DNA of 64,000 bases from Paramyrothecium sp. XJ0827 (GCA_020881915.1 JAJFPB010000004.1:5208001-5272000); one strand, 5' to 3'; positions 46,922 to 58,782 are shown, counted from the stretch's first letter. Notes: a model not told the origin generated them from the letters alone. Numbers and translations are program-made.

Positions 46922-47436
46922 TCTCAAATTTGACTCATGAAATGATTGGAAGGTTAGCCGGTGTGTACGGAACAATGACTTGAAAAGAGAAAGCTAATGG
47001 GGGTGAGCAGGGTTGAGTTGTGTTTGGGTTCATGAGTGCGGGCAACTCGGCCTTTAGATCTAGTTGCCGCTAACGTGTTAGTCATCCCTTGGGGCACGAA
47101 CTTACCCTGTACCAGGCTCAGAAGAGATGAATTTGAGATACTTAGACCAATTACAACAGGCAGATAATGTACCAGGGAACCGCTAAACATGGGAAGCTAG
47201 TTACACTCACTTCTCTAAGTTCAAGATTAGAACTTGAGGGGGGGTATACGCTGAATTAGACAAAGAAACAGATAGAGATAATCGCACAGATGGCTCAGAC
47301 AAACACGGCAAGTAATGGATGCCGGTATTCAGACTGGACCTGAAGATATATAAGACTAGCACAAATACCTAGGCAGATCTGGTGATTTATATCATCCCCC
47401 CCTCCCCCCCTTTTTTCGATGGCTTCGTCATGGCCT
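46922..47436. other. Intergenic, including the C7-T-C7 tract
   Basis: Promoter side of the Zn2Cys6 gene and 3' flank of the aquaporin. A seven-base G run is near 47238, and the C7-T-C7 tract is at 47396-47410. No open frame of note. Confidence 0.4.
47396..47410 (-). repeat. Potential G-quadruplex (G7AG7) 3' of the aquaporin stop
   Basis: The plus strand reads CCCCCCCTCCCCCCC, followed by six T. On the minus strand, which is the coding strand of the aquaporin, this is G7-A-G7, starting 26 bases after the stop codon. Its 15 bases are the minimal length for four G3 tracts with one-base loops. An identical 15-mer occurs at 54637. Confidence 0.5.
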
Positions 47437-48582
47437 CTATATAGGGCTATCATTATTCTTATTTTTGCTCCCCTCTGCGAAGTGAGGAGGTATCAGATTG
47501 TACATGATGGCAATCAAGAGTGCTGCAACAACAGGCCCAAACCACCAGATCCATTGACCTATTTCCATGACATCAGCAGACCGGGGAATGGAAATAGGTA
47601 GCAAAACTTACCTTCAAGGTCTCGCCTCGCAATTCCATATGCAAAACACCTCGCGGGATTCATCTGCGCACCGGCGTATCCCGGAACTGCACCACTTGTC
47701 GAGAACGCAACCATCCCGACGGAGATTGCGACCAGTATTGGACCGAATCGAGGACCGAAGACAAGGGCCTGGCGAGGGTCCAGACCAACTCCATATGCCA
47801 GATATAGAAGGATGAACGAACATGTGATCTCGTTGAGGAAAGCCTGGGAGGCCGTGATCTGCGACGAGTCATAGAAACACCCGCCTCCTTGATATCTAGT
47901 GTTCATGAGCGCAAACCCATTACACGCAGCTGTTGAGTTGCTCACCGAATGGCTCTCTCACGGCCCCATGTGCCTATCAGGATGGCCCCAGCGAGAGCAG
48001 ACCCTGCTGTTTGACCACATAGGTAGAGTACTCCTTTTCCGCCAAAATTAGTCCGTCACCTATTCAATGCCGTGAGCAAAAACTCACCTCGTGGGATAGG
48101 ACAGAGTCCGGATATCATGGCGGAGAAAGTAACCATAGGGTTCATGTGCCCACCAGTCCCTGCAGCTGTGGCGTAGATGAAGACCGTCAAAACAAAAAAG
48201 GTTGAAATGCCCACATAACCTCCGATTCGCGCCGTCTCGTAATTGATCAATGTGGCGGTAATTTGGCCGCCGATGTAGACAACACCGGCTGTTGCGACAC
48301 CTTCCACGAACTATAACTAGTCAGACAGATCAACGAGGAGTTCAATTTGGAGTATACCGCGGCTTTCCAAATCTGCTTTGACGTCCAACCGTTGACATAG
48401 TATTCTCGATCACGGTACCAAGACTTGAAGCTGCGGGCAGGTCTTGCTAAAGGAGCGAAGGAACCCTCAAAAACAGCTATATTCTTCTCGCTCGAAATGT
48501 CGTCCTTGCTGATGTTATCTGGCGGTAATTCAGAGTTCTGCTCCTGCGTGTGCAGCGATGCCTGGCGCGTTTCGTTTGACAT
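47437..48582 (-). CDS. Aquaporin / aquaglyceroporin (MIP family) with altered first NPA box
   Basis: Five exons (48582-48358, 48310-48088, 48033-47946, 47895-47612, 47558-47437) close to 313 residues. A hydrophilic N-terminus of about 70 residues precedes the channel. The first half-helix motif reads GTGGHMNPMVTFSA, i.e. NPM in place of NPA; the second is GAQMNPARCFAYG with NPA and the following arginine of the selectivity filter. Helices are visible around GVVYIGGQITATLIN, GISTFFVLTVFIYATA, GQTAGSALAGAILIG, AFLNEITCSFILLYLAYGVG, ILVAISVGMVAFS and WWFGPVVAALLIAIMYNLI. It should form a membrane channel for water or small neutral solutes; the changed box may shift selectivity. Two channel exons are short (88 and 122 nt). 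Confidence 0.92.
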
Positions 48583-50416
48583 TGTGACTGTTTGCAATGC
48601 CTTTTGCTTGATGAGAAGTAGAGTCATCCGTCTTGGGGCCAGTCTAGATTTTAAAAATCCATTGCCGGATTTACCCTGCAAAGGTCGGAGACAAGTACGT
48701 GCTACATGAAGATGAAAGGATCCCCATTGGACGACGAGAATCACCTACACAGGGTGAACCTGGACGCCGTATGCCGAGTCGCCGAACTTGCCGCATTTAG
48801 CGTGCTCGGTGTAAGCTGAAAAATAGTTCGGAAACTCCGGTGGTTGCTCATTCAGGAACTCTCAGGGGCCTTGCTGACAGGAACCTCATCAGAGCAAGTA
48901 GGCCCCTGACAGAGCTGTTGTGTGAATTGTGCTCATGGAGCAGGCAAAGGTCCACGTCAACAAGTGCGTTTAAACCTTGCCCTGCTTCAAATTCTGAAAA
49001 TTTCGTACAGTAAGGATTGCCTTGATAGCGATAAACATGTGCTACTGCGTCATTCTAAGAATCACTAGAGAAGTATGCACAATTGTCCAGTACTAGTGGT
49101 CCTTTTACTTACTCAACAACCTACAGTAGTTCATTCAGGGACGAACCATTATTCCCAAGAAAAAGGCTACAGATTCATCAATGCTGAAATATCCTTGACT
49201 ACATTGTAAACATCAGTGTTGATGAGATTCGTGTAAATTAACCTCAAGTCCTCCTTTTTCTTAGCTGGAACCATCAACCTAAATTGGCAATCTAGGGATG
49301 GCAACTAAGTGTCTCTCAAGTCATCCTAACTCCAAGGCCATTGACCAAGTCCAGAGATGGAATATTAGAGATGGAATATCGAGAGAATTATGCGTAAACA
49401 TGTCATTGAGTCGATCTTTCTTGGTCTTTACGAGAAGGACAGCGCTGTGCTAAGACCAGTAACTGTTGACCAAGCCCACAAAGAGAAGGAATTATTTCTG
49501 TATACGATTTAGAGTATGATGCTTGGATGTTTGATTATGATAGCCACAGATCTCAACATTGAAGATGAGTGTTGACTCGTTCTTGAAAGCAATGATCCAC
49601 TTCTTCCATTCGGATCTGGCTCTTATATCGTACACAGCCATGGGCCTGCGCTTCCTTCACATCGGACCTAATGTCAGCCATACCAGTCTAATTAACGTAT
49701 CGCGCAAGACATCCTGAGTCGTCGGGCAAATCTGTAGCATCCCAAAATATCTATGGTGTTTGCATCATTCTTGGCACTCTGGAGTAAAGGGTTGCATGGG
49801 ATCTGGTTATAACCTTCTTATAACCACCATCGGCCCACGTGGTGTAATGTCGCCTTTTCTTTTTATTTTTATTTTTTAATGCAATATCACTGCCCCATTC
49901 AGGCCTCCACAGTTCTGTGACCCCTAGAATAAGTACCTCTTAGGTGTGTCACAACGAATGGAGAGCTCTCGGGCCAAAACTCGGTTGTTGTAAGCAAGGA
50001 CGTCAGACAATGGCGTTTCTTTTGGGATTCTTAACAAGCGCACCAATCAGTGTACACCCTAGCTTTTCTTGTTTCCTTGGCTCCCCCCAAAAGTCCACGA
50101 ACTGACGCTAAGTGGAGAAGGCTTCCAGGTTTGATACTCTCTGGGGAATGGGAATGCGATGTTCGTCATAGTGGCTCCATTAGGGATCGGCTAGTCCTTG
50201 GTGTCATGGAGAAGCTTCATGGGGAGATACGACGCCAGGACGCGCTACGGTCGGTCCAAACCCACAATTCAAAGAGATGGTAGTTGGCAATCCTACAGGA
50301 TCCGACCACGGATCCCTATGATCTTGGGGTATAAAGGCGCGATTCGGCACATGACTCGATCGACGCTATGCTCTGTCTTCTCTCTTTTCAAGTCAAGCCT
50401 CGCGTATAGGTTCAAC
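48583..50416. other. Intergenic region between divergent aquaporin and sugar transporter
   Basis: About 1.8 kb. It contains a small tandem duplication (AGAGATGGAATAT twice, 49353-49379) and an AT-rich, T-rich stretch near 49858-49880. No supported gene. Confidence 0.45.
50330..50335 (+). promoter_or_regulatory. TATA box of the sugar transporter
   Basis: TATAAA 82 bases before the ATG at 50417, in a GC-rich surround. A good core promoter candidate. Confidence 0.45.
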
Positions 50417-52106
50417 ATGGCGTTACCACCAAAGCTATATCAATGGCTCGTCGGCGTCTTCGCGTCACTCGGCTCCTTGACATACGGCTATGATCTTGGG
50501 GTCATTGCTCAAGTAATTGCGGCGAAGGACTTCGTTGAAAGGTTTGGCGATGATCCAGCAAAGACTGGTGCCATTGTCTCCGTCTTCACCGGCGGAGCCT
50601 TCTTTGGTGCTCTAAGCGCCGCACCTATGGGTGACCGGCTGGGGCGAAAGTTGACGATCCTGATCGGTGCCGTCATCTTCCTCCTTGGCGGTGGCTTGCA
50701 AACTGGTGCACAGAATATTGCCTATCTCATTGCAGGGCGCGCTATCGGCGGCCTTGGGTACGACCAATTGCGAAGACTTTCCTCTAATGTAAACTGATCA
50801 ATCTGCAGTGTCGGACAAATGGTCATGATCATTCCCATCTACCAAGCCGAACTCTGTCATCCAAGTATTCGTGGCACAGTCACGGCGCTTCAGCAATTCA
50901 TGCTGGGTGTGGGTGCTCTTGCAGCAGCGTGGATCTCATATGGTATGACAACTACACTTCCAAGAATGTTTTGATGCTGATGATGGTTTCTGTTAATTAA
51001 GGACTGGATATTGGCATCGATGACAATGATCAACGCCAATGGCGAATCTCCCTTGCGCTGCAGAACATCCCCGCTGGAATCCTTGCGCTTTTGATCTTGT
51101 TTTTCCCCGAATCCCCAAGATGGCTGATTGATCACGGAAGACAAGAGGAGGGGCTGCAGACCCTTGCGAAGCTCCATGCGCATGGCGACATCAACGATGC
51201 CTGGGTGCAAGCCGAGTTCTCGCAGATTCAACAATCCGTTGCTGCCGAACATGAAGCCTCTGCCAAGTCATACAAAGAGCTCTTCACAGACAAGTCCTGT
51301 TTCCGGCGCCTCTGGATTGCTTGCTCTGTTCAGGCTTCCATCCAAATGACCGGAGTTGCTGCTATCCAGTATTACTCCGTCACGATTTACGAGAAGATAG
51401 GAATCTCCGGCAGCGATACTCTCCGCTATCAAGCTATTTCTAACATCTTTGCCTTGGTCGCCCAGGCTTTATGTATGGTTTTGATTGATCACACAGGCAG
51501 GCGATGGCCGTTGATTCTGGGCAATGTCGGAAACTGCATCTCATTCATTATTGCGACTTGCCTCCTGGCGTATTTTCCTCCGGGCGAGGGGACATCCAAT
51601 TCCTCTGCTAGCTGGGCGTTCATTGCAATGACGTGGTTATACAACTTCTCCTTCAGCGCAACTTGCGGCCCACTATCGTGGATCATTCCTGCGGAAATCT
51701 TTGACACAAAAACTCGAGCTAAAGGTGTCTCGATTGCCACGATGGTGAACACTGCTTTCAACGCCATGATCGCTCAGACTACATCTGTCGCACTCGACGA
51801 CGAGACAGGCATTGGCTGGAGATGGTACATCCTCTTCATCGTTAGTATCTCCACACCGATTCTCGCATGCTACAAGCTAACCATCTACGTAAGGTTTGCA
51901 ACTTCACCAATGCTGTCTACTTCTGGTGCATATTACCCGAAACAGCTAAGAGACCATTAGAAGAAATGAAGTATCTCTTTACCGAGGCACCAATTTTCGT
52001 CCCTGCCATGGATTCCAAGCGGCTCATTAGCGGTGATCTAGAGCGAAGGGCGGAGGAAATCAAACACAAGAATGAGAATCTTGCCGATACAGTAGAGCAC
52101 TCGTGA
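50417..52106 (+). CDS. MFS sugar transporter
   Basis: Four exons (50417-50757, 50809-50942, 51002-51840, 51894-52106) close to 508 residues. Sugar porter landmarks: FGALSAAPMGDRLGRKLTI (loop 2-3), AGRAIGGLGVGQMVMIIPIY, YQAELCHPSIRGT, FFPESPRWLIDHGR before the central loop, TGVAAIQYYSVTIYEKIGI, DHTGRRWPLILG (loop 8-9), PAEIFDTKTRAKG and the C-terminal PETAKRPLEEMKYLF. All twelve helices are present. It should be a plasma membrane sugar or polyol/H+ symporter; the exact substrate cannot be assigned. The cytosolic tail is short. Exon 3 ends in the codon before VCNFTNAVYFW, as the phase-0 splice demands. Confidence 0.94.
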
Positions 52107-53640
52107 TAAACACTTTATCATGGGGCTCACAGATCAGTAAGACTATATAAAATTTTTCGAAAGCATGCAAAGTTAGAATAGCTGTTAAGAAGTTGTGCTG
52201 AATTGATGTGCGAGTCTTTTGGATTGGCAAGCTGTTTGTGCTTCGTGCTGAGAACGCCAAGTATGTCTTACTTGATCCATTTCTTACCCCAACTCTTGAG
52301 CACTTACACGAATCAGTTCCGTCTCAATGGATATTGCGCGGCTGACAAAGGATGCTATACTCAATACTGCCTTTCGAGACATTCGAGCACCGTGGGCCGC
52401 TCGGATGATACTGGTTCAGTTATACTGAGACGTTGACTTGCAGATGCGATTGACGATCAACGGCGGGTATGCGGTTGTCCTTCGTGCAATCTGCAATAAG
52501 CATCCGGTGCTAGCAAAGTAAGGTTAAAATGATTCTGGCACCCGGACGCAACACAATGGGCAGCAATCATGTGAGATGCCAAAACTAACTACAATCCTTG
52601 ACTAGGATACGGCACCATCCCGTTAGCCTAGGATGGACGTGATGGAGAATTAGGGTTCCTCCTTCTCCCTCCACCCTCCGGTACCGGGAACCCTACTTTG
52701 TGGATTAATGTTGTGGGCCGTCGGAAAGGGGGAAACATATGGAGGTTGAGTCCAATCATCGCGAACTCGATAACATCGTTGATCTTTCCTGGCCCAACAC
52801 TGAGTTTTAAACTTTCAAGAACGTTCGTAAGAAAGTGAAGCTGCTAGCCTGTCGAGGCTGAACTATGCCCACTAAGGATTGCTTGTGTCATAAGACTGCC
52901 GAGTCCCCAGCACTTCACACCACTAGGCTTGAACATCCGAGCGTTGAACAAGTCGACACTGCGTTGCGGTATGTGCACATGATCCTACTGATATCGATTT
53001 GAGGCCGCATTGATAATGAAATTATCCATTTCTGAATCATTCAAGATCATTTAGACGAGCTCCAATCACGATCGTGATGAACACAGGTCACCAGTGGGCA
53101 GGAAGATGTCCGGCATCGGATCTGGCGGCTGCATACACAGGTCAGCTTGATCACCGATGCATACCAAGACGATCGATCCTTGGACCAGACTTTTGCACAC
53201 TCAGAGAAGCCTCAATAAGTCAATGCAGAAGGCGGCAGTTCTCGATTGATCAGGCAAGGCAGCGCAGCGCCATGCCCTAATGCGCGGCGAATCAGACAGC
53301 CCGCATACGATCAGGATTAAACGTGCTGCCGGAATTATCAGTGTCTCTAAATCCGGACTTTGATCAAGGAACTATACTATGCTCGCCAACAAATTAGAAT
53401 TCCGCGCAAGGTGCGAGGCCGCATGGCGCCGAACCCTGGCGTGCGGCCATTCTGACAAGCCGCATTGCGCCTCTGTGATCAACATCGACTACGTTGTTAG
53501 AGTTGATACTACCTAAATTCGGATCCCAACGAGGTTCTCATATATTTTACTCGCGCCTGCTCGGTCATAACCCGGTGGTCCTGGCCCGATTCTCAGGTGT
53601 TTTCAGTTCTACTAGGATAACAAGCCAACGCACGACCAAT
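52107..53640. other. Intergenic region, nothing supported
   Basis: About 1.5 kb after the sugar transporter. Short open frames (52203-52436, 53074-53280) show no gene features. Confidence 0.45.
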
Positions 53641-53943
53641 ATGTGGTATTCACCTACTCTAATTGCTATTCAAGGCATCATTTTGAAACTTTGCGACGCG
53701 ATTAACTGCTCGTCTAAGGAGCAACCAGTTGCGAGGTTAAAGAATGAAATTTTGGTTGGTCGACATAACGACTTCTTCAATCAAGACTTCTTCCTTGGAA
53801 ATCCTTATGCCGCACCTCCAGTTGGTGATTTACGGCTTGTTGAATCTTGCAAGTCTCTGCTCATGACGAAGCGTAAAGCCCGTACAAAGACAATCAATCA
53901 TCCCGATGATTTGGCTCGAGGCCAAGCTGAAGCTACAGACTGA
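53641..53943 (+). pseudogene. Fragment of a type B carboxylesterase, N-terminal end only
   Basis: From an ATG at 53641 the frame reads a hydrophobic, signal-like start (MWYSPTLIAIQGIILKLCDA) and then the N-terminal signature of type B carboxylesterase/lipase proteins: PVARLKNEILVG, then QDFFLGNPYAAPPVGDLRL. After about residue 73 the expected continuation is missing: the frame turns lysine-rich and stops at 53943. I find no active-site GESAG-like block in the next kilobase in any frame. Carboxylesterases of this family are normally about 500-600 residues, so only the first seventh remains. It is a decayed or truncated copy rather than a working gene. Confidence 0.6.
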
Positions 53944-54673
53944 TAGATATTACCTCGCAGCGAGCGCTGGTATGAATTAGTTGTATTAAGAGCAAGAGAT
54001 TGGCTTTGTGAAGGCCTGCGCGAATTGCTCATTTACATGGAAACAAGTGCCAATTTTTTCCGATGTATACATGAGTGCTGGGTCGACTGACGTTTCGGTG
54101 CGAAAAAGCAGCTCATGGGAGCTAGCAAACCCAGGTGCCTACCTGGCCCATGGCCGACCATCCCATTTGGGATGAAAGCGATCATGCATTTACGCAATAC
54201 ACAGCTCTCCGGCTATGGGCGCATTTGCATCTCATGACGAAAACTCAAGTCACAGTCGTAGTCCGCACTTAGAGAATAGCCGTTTGTCCACTAAGTACAG
54301 ACCAACCTGACGATCCAAGCAACCAAGGGGAAAGCAGTTGAGACAATGCATTGAGGGATCACTTCGTGTAAGAGCCCTTCCCGCCACATTGTTAATGTCC
54401 CTTCACCTAGCAGGGGTCTAGATATCAGGAGATTACGGAATAAATAAAAGTTTCAGCTATGCCCTATAGGGACCAGAGACCCATGGAGGTGGGAAATGAG
54501 TGAAGGTATCCACAACTTGGCATCCAATGTATCAAGCATCAATGACCAGCAGCCCTAATTGCCCCAAATCTACCTGACCATAGGGTGTATTGCAATAATG
54601 AAACCCATGGTATTATTGGCATCGGTGAGAGCATAGCCCCCCCTCCCCCCCAAAAAGTTACTCATTATTGATA
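53944..54673. other. Intergenic, including the second C7-T-C7 tract
   Basis: No esterase continuation and no other gene is visible. The tract lies at 54637-54651. Confidence 0.4.
54637..54651 (-). repeat. Second potential G-quadruplex (G7AG7)
   Basis: Identical 15-mer to the one at 47396 (C7-T-C7 on plus), here followed by five A. On the minus strand it begins 22 bases after the stop of the open frame 54952-54674. Confidence 0.5.
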
Positions 54674-54952
54674 CTATTTATTTGAAGACCCGACCGGATG
54701 AGCAAATGGTGCAAAGTAGCGAGTAACATCCCTCCCTCCGGACAGGATAATGGGCACAATTTGTAGATGCTCAAATCCCTCTAGTGCAGAAAGTAGTGGG
54801 AAAAGAGGCCAGGGTTCGTCAGCCAAGGCAAATACTGCAATCTGTTTTGGCTGAGGTAATATAATACGTAGCTTGTCAAAAGTCTGGGCATTGATAAATG
54901 GAGCATGCTCCCACCATTTAAACCAAACACTTGCGCATTTCTTCAAACACAT
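54674..54952 (-). CDS. Hypothetical protein, uncertain
   Basis: Single open frame of 92 residues starting MCLKKCASVWFKWWEH. The sequence is protein-like: WPLFPLLSALEGFEHLQIVP and ILSGGRDVTRYFAPFAHP alternate hydrophobic and polar residues as in a folded domain, but I recognise no family. It is divergent from the RidA-like gene, whose ATG lies 38 bases from this one, leaving almost no promoter room. It may be a fragment of a larger decayed gene. The G7AG7 tract just beyond the stop is a parallel with the aquaporin. Low confidence. Confidence 0.25.
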   Translation of the reverse strand: MCLKKCASVWFKWWEHAPFINAQTFDKLRIILPQPKQIAVFALADEPWPLFPLLSALEGFEHLQIVPIILSGGRDVTRYFAPFAHPVGSSNK

Positions 54953-54990
54953 AAGCGTTGCGGATCCACACCAGTCAACCAGCCACGAAC

Positions 54991-55532
54991 ATGAAGCTTC
55001 TCCTCATTGCCCTGCACTGCTATATGGCAGCTGCAAACGCGATTAAGCCAAACTATACTTCTCCTGCTGGCGTAGAGATTTACAATCCACAGTTCTTCAC
55101 GCCGACCGGACCCTGGAGTTTGATGTCCAAGGTAGAAAACACTCTTTACATTGCTGGTAGGCAACTTGACCCAATCCTCAATGCTGGAATCTCTGCTTAT
55201 CAAGAAAAGGCATGCGTGGCATTAGCCCCATCAATGGCACTTTGGTACCTGTCGGAATTGACAGAATTCGTCAAGCTTACACCAACATGATCGACTTGGC
55301 GGAGATGGCGGGCACAGATCGATACTCGGCTGCTCGCTTGGTGGTTTATACGACTGATATGTACCGCTGGCGGCCATTGTGCAACCAGATTCAAATTGAA
55401 TTGTGGGGAAACGACCCAAATAAGCATCCTCCGCGATCCATCATTGAAGTGCAAAGATTGAACGACGACGACATTGTGGAGGTGGAGGGTACATTTCTTA
55501 TCGCTCCGGATTCAACTCCACAGAATCCATGA
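54991..55532 (+). CDS. RidA/YjgF-family protein with a signal peptide
   Basis: Two exons (54991-55156, 55210-55532; 53 nt intron) close to 162 residues. A signal-like start MKLLLIALHCYMAAANA is followed by NPQFFTPTGPWSLMSKVENT and then RidA/YjgF features: LYIAGMRGISPINGTLVPVG, IRQAYTNMIDLAEMAGTD, ARLVVYTTDMYR, PPRSIIEVQRLNDDDIVEVE. Classical RidA enzymes deaminate reactive enamines and imines in the cytosol or mitochondria and use an arginine that binds the carboxylate; here a candidate is the Arg in PPRSIIEV. A secreted or vacuolar member is unusual, and the role is unknown. A different, downstream start would not remove the leader, because exon 1 contains the fold's beginning. Confidence 0.82.
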
Positions 55533-58395
55533 TAACGCAGGGTCAAGAAAAGAGAAAATGTCTTTGAAGAGCTCGCTACGCGCAGACTTACTAATTAACA
55601 TATGAAAATTGGTACGACAAAATACTCTGTGCTTGGTATGAAGAACAATTCACCACACAAGGCTCATTTCGTAATGGACATATGATAGTTTCGTTACTCA
55701 GATGGAATAAACTTCAATTTCATGCGTACCTGACATCTGCACTCACTCATCGAACGAAGTCGCCATATGCATGTGCTTTCTGTTCCCCGTACCAAAACCT
55801 CGGCAAGCAGCTCACTCTGAGAATTGCAGGTTTTTGTGCATGAATGGGTTGAGAATGTTGATTAAAGCGAGACTTTCGACATGGATAGTTGACGACCTGG
55901 TAGTTTACTTCATGGTAGCAAAGCGACGGTATCATATCGCCATGCCCATCAGAATCTGCACTTACTACGTTATTGCGAGTCCTGTGCATAATTTGCCGCG
56001 CATTTCATTGCTTAAGTTCACAAAATATAACTCTTAGATTCATCTCACTTGGATGTTAGTTCGCCATTGTGACTTGTCTCAGAGCAGCTGATAAGAAGCT
56101 GCAAAGACTGCAATGGCTACCCGCTCCGTGCTTAAGTATAGGTTGAGGATCTCATCTGAACGAAAAACTTCCCATTCGAATTGTATATCGGGCTAGGCTT
56201 GAAATCACAACACTACACTACACTACTTTTAATGCGTACAAAGTGCAGACCTGATCTGTTAATTTCGATACGAAATACGAGGATAGGGGATTTGATTCTA
56301 ATCATGGTATCCTTGGGTCAGAAGCTAGCTTTTCTATATTGTTCCCTCAAGTATTCTCTATTAACGTCGATAATCGACAGCGCAACTGCAGCATCGTGCC
56401 TCTCTCCAAAACATGACATCGTGGAAGAATGAAGGTGATAAATCGCGGCATGTTGAGAAAAGAACATTTTGCCCTCTGACTTCCTGACCCTATAGACTGG
56501 ACCAAAATAACATTTGTACATTTTGCAGCCATCAGTATCTGTGGTAAACTTGTGGTTGCTAACCTTGATCACAACGTCGTGACTATCATGAAGCAGGAAT
56601 GGCTTCTTCTTTGTAACCACTGTGGTCAAAAGGGCTACTAACGAGATGAAGTGGTAACAATCGAACCCTTTGAACCACTTGTAGCCGTCTTTTTTCTAAA
56701 AATCGATGATTTGGTGGCTTTGGCGAACCACACTAAATTCAGCTTGGCTGAATGCTTTTATTGTCGAGACATTGCCCGAGGCCTCGAATATGTTATGGTA
56801 GGCGCGAATACCGGCCTGATGATACCATGAGAGTCGCCATTGTTCCCCTTCTCTAAAGGTTTGATAGCATTTCAGGACGTTGAATCGTCGCCATGGGTGA
56901 TGGCCAGATAAAGCTGTGTGGGCCTTGAAGGTTCAAGATACAGCCTAGCTGACTATCAGAACATCAAAGGGGGTAACGGTGGGCAATATTAGTCACTACA
57001 AGGGTAAAACCAGAGTCAGCGCCTGGCCTTCTCATCTAGAAATAGTTCAATGTGGGACTCTATTTTGCCAAGGCTTGCATGTTATGTTGTGGTTCTGAGT
57101 TGATATACTGGTACTGATGCTTGTAGACTTCCAGATGCACTTCGACCCTTCTGCACTGATACTGCTTTTCCTGAGGTCCCGGAAAAGGCCCATTTCATAG
57201 CTCTTAGCGTCTGAAAGCCTATATAGCTTGAGCTCCGGAAATTTTGAATGGTTAAGATCTAAAACTCAGGATATTTGTCTCAACAAGGTCTGAGGCAGGA
57301 AGATGAGACACGAAAATTTCGAGACAGAAGTCCATTTGCTTTGGTCTCTGTCTTGTTTGCGTCTCCTAGTTTGTTGAGTGACTAAAATCACCGTAATATC
57401 GTGGGAATAGATTCGTAATCGGCTTAGTAGATAACGCAATCTTGCTGATCCTACAGCAATCGTCTCAATGGAACTTACCTAGACATTGAGTTTCCAAAGC
57501 TTCCGCCCGGCCGCTGTAGCTGTAGGATGATTGTCAAGGTTTCCATATCAGACCGGTTGATGAAGGTATCCTTGAGTCTTCTACACGCCCCATGCGAAAA
57601 GTAGCTTAGGAGTACCACCGCCAGAAGCTTGCAACGCAGTGATTGAGTTGGGAGCATGGGGTTGGGAGGTGTACGTACAGTTCTTTAAATTGAGTGCCCG
57701 ACGCAAACAAGACAAATTCTGTTGCTTTCACAATGTGACTATGTGTCTGGTATGCTTGCTCCTTGGACTTGATGCTTCGGGCTTATGAGAAATGGCGTAG
57801 CATTTACAGTAGCGATCACAAATTTCATGCTTTAACTAAGTCGCTCCTCGGAGATTCCCTTCGGCATCGCCGGGTGGGGCTCAGGTGCGGAATCGCACAT
57901 TTAATGGCCCCATCCCATCGTCTGGCGTCTTCAATCCTGCACTTGCGGGCCTCGTGCATTGACGATTCCTATTCCTTGGTGCGTTACAAATAATACAGTG
58001 GTTGAAGAACAAAATAAGGGAAAAGGATAACGGCCCAATCATCAGAAGTTGGCCCCTACTTGGCACTGCGTTTCGCGCAGCCTACAATGCATTGAAGTCA
58101 AACGCCTTGGAATCGTCTCAACGTCCGACATTCTGAAAAGTACTCACGCAAAGTTGCCGAAGTTGAAGCCAATGTGGCCTAGCGGCGCCATAGATTGGCA
58201 TGACAAGGCATCATTTCGATTCGCCGGTGGAGCGAAAGTGGATCGTGACGCAGGGACGGAGTTGTGAAATACGAAATGGCGTCAAGCCGGCGTCAGGGGC
58301 AAGCTCCACGAACACATCTTGCAATCAATTTTTTTTTTTTTTGGTTTACTGAAATTCTTTCGCGATGCACTGTGCTAACGCCGAGCCTTTTGTAA
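55533..58395. other. Long gene-poor region
   Basis: Nearly 3 kb with only short open frames (56181-56432, 56318-56629, 57475-57657, 57763-57993) and no domain matches. A TACAC-rich patch is near 56210-56226 and a run of 14 T is at 58329-58342. Possibly old, decayed sequence. Confidence 0.45.
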
Positions 58396-58782
58396 GTGAA
58401 TAAGATGGATCTTTGCACAGGATCGCCTACAGAGAGGAGTAATTCAAGCTATGAGCTCCCAAACTTCAAGGAGAATGGCTCTTCTGTTTACCTCCAAGCA
58501 GATTTGTCCACGCCTAACAGATCTGGACCAAGTGAACCATGGCGAACGGGGTTTCTCACCCGTTTTCCATTCTGGGGGTTTGGATCGTGGATCTTTGCCA
58601 TAATATGTAAGTCGAAATATTTTCGCTTGGCCTGATCTTAATAAGAGCTCCTTCGACGTGTAGCCACCATTGCTGGCATACTTGTTCTTGTCTTCAGTGA
58701 CGGGGTTCCTGTTGATAATTGGGACAGCCGCCTACAACCAACAGTATGGCTAAGGCTTATTCAATTATTTCTAGCTTCTTGA
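58396..58782 (+). pseudogene. N-terminal fragment of a DUF3176-like membrane protein, frameshifted
   Basis: Exon 1 (58396 or 58405 to 58606) and exon 2 from 58664 encode a cytosolic N-terminus with many prolines and serines, then EPWRTGFLTRFPFWGFGSW, a helix, SDGVPVDNWDSRLQPTVWL. This matches the start of fungal DUF3176 proteins. After PTVWL the frame stops at 58780-58782 (TGA), but the expected continuation AYSIISSFLKTQIL reads on from 58755 in another frame, showing a frameshift at about 58753-58755. No further DUF3176 sequence follows. Complete members have some 600 residues, so about the first 110 survive. A broken copy, probably not functional. Confidence 0.6.

Noticed and set aside
49353..49379. 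Short tandem duplication AGAGATGGAATAT
   Set aside because: Only two copies and no link to a gene; likely a replication slip.
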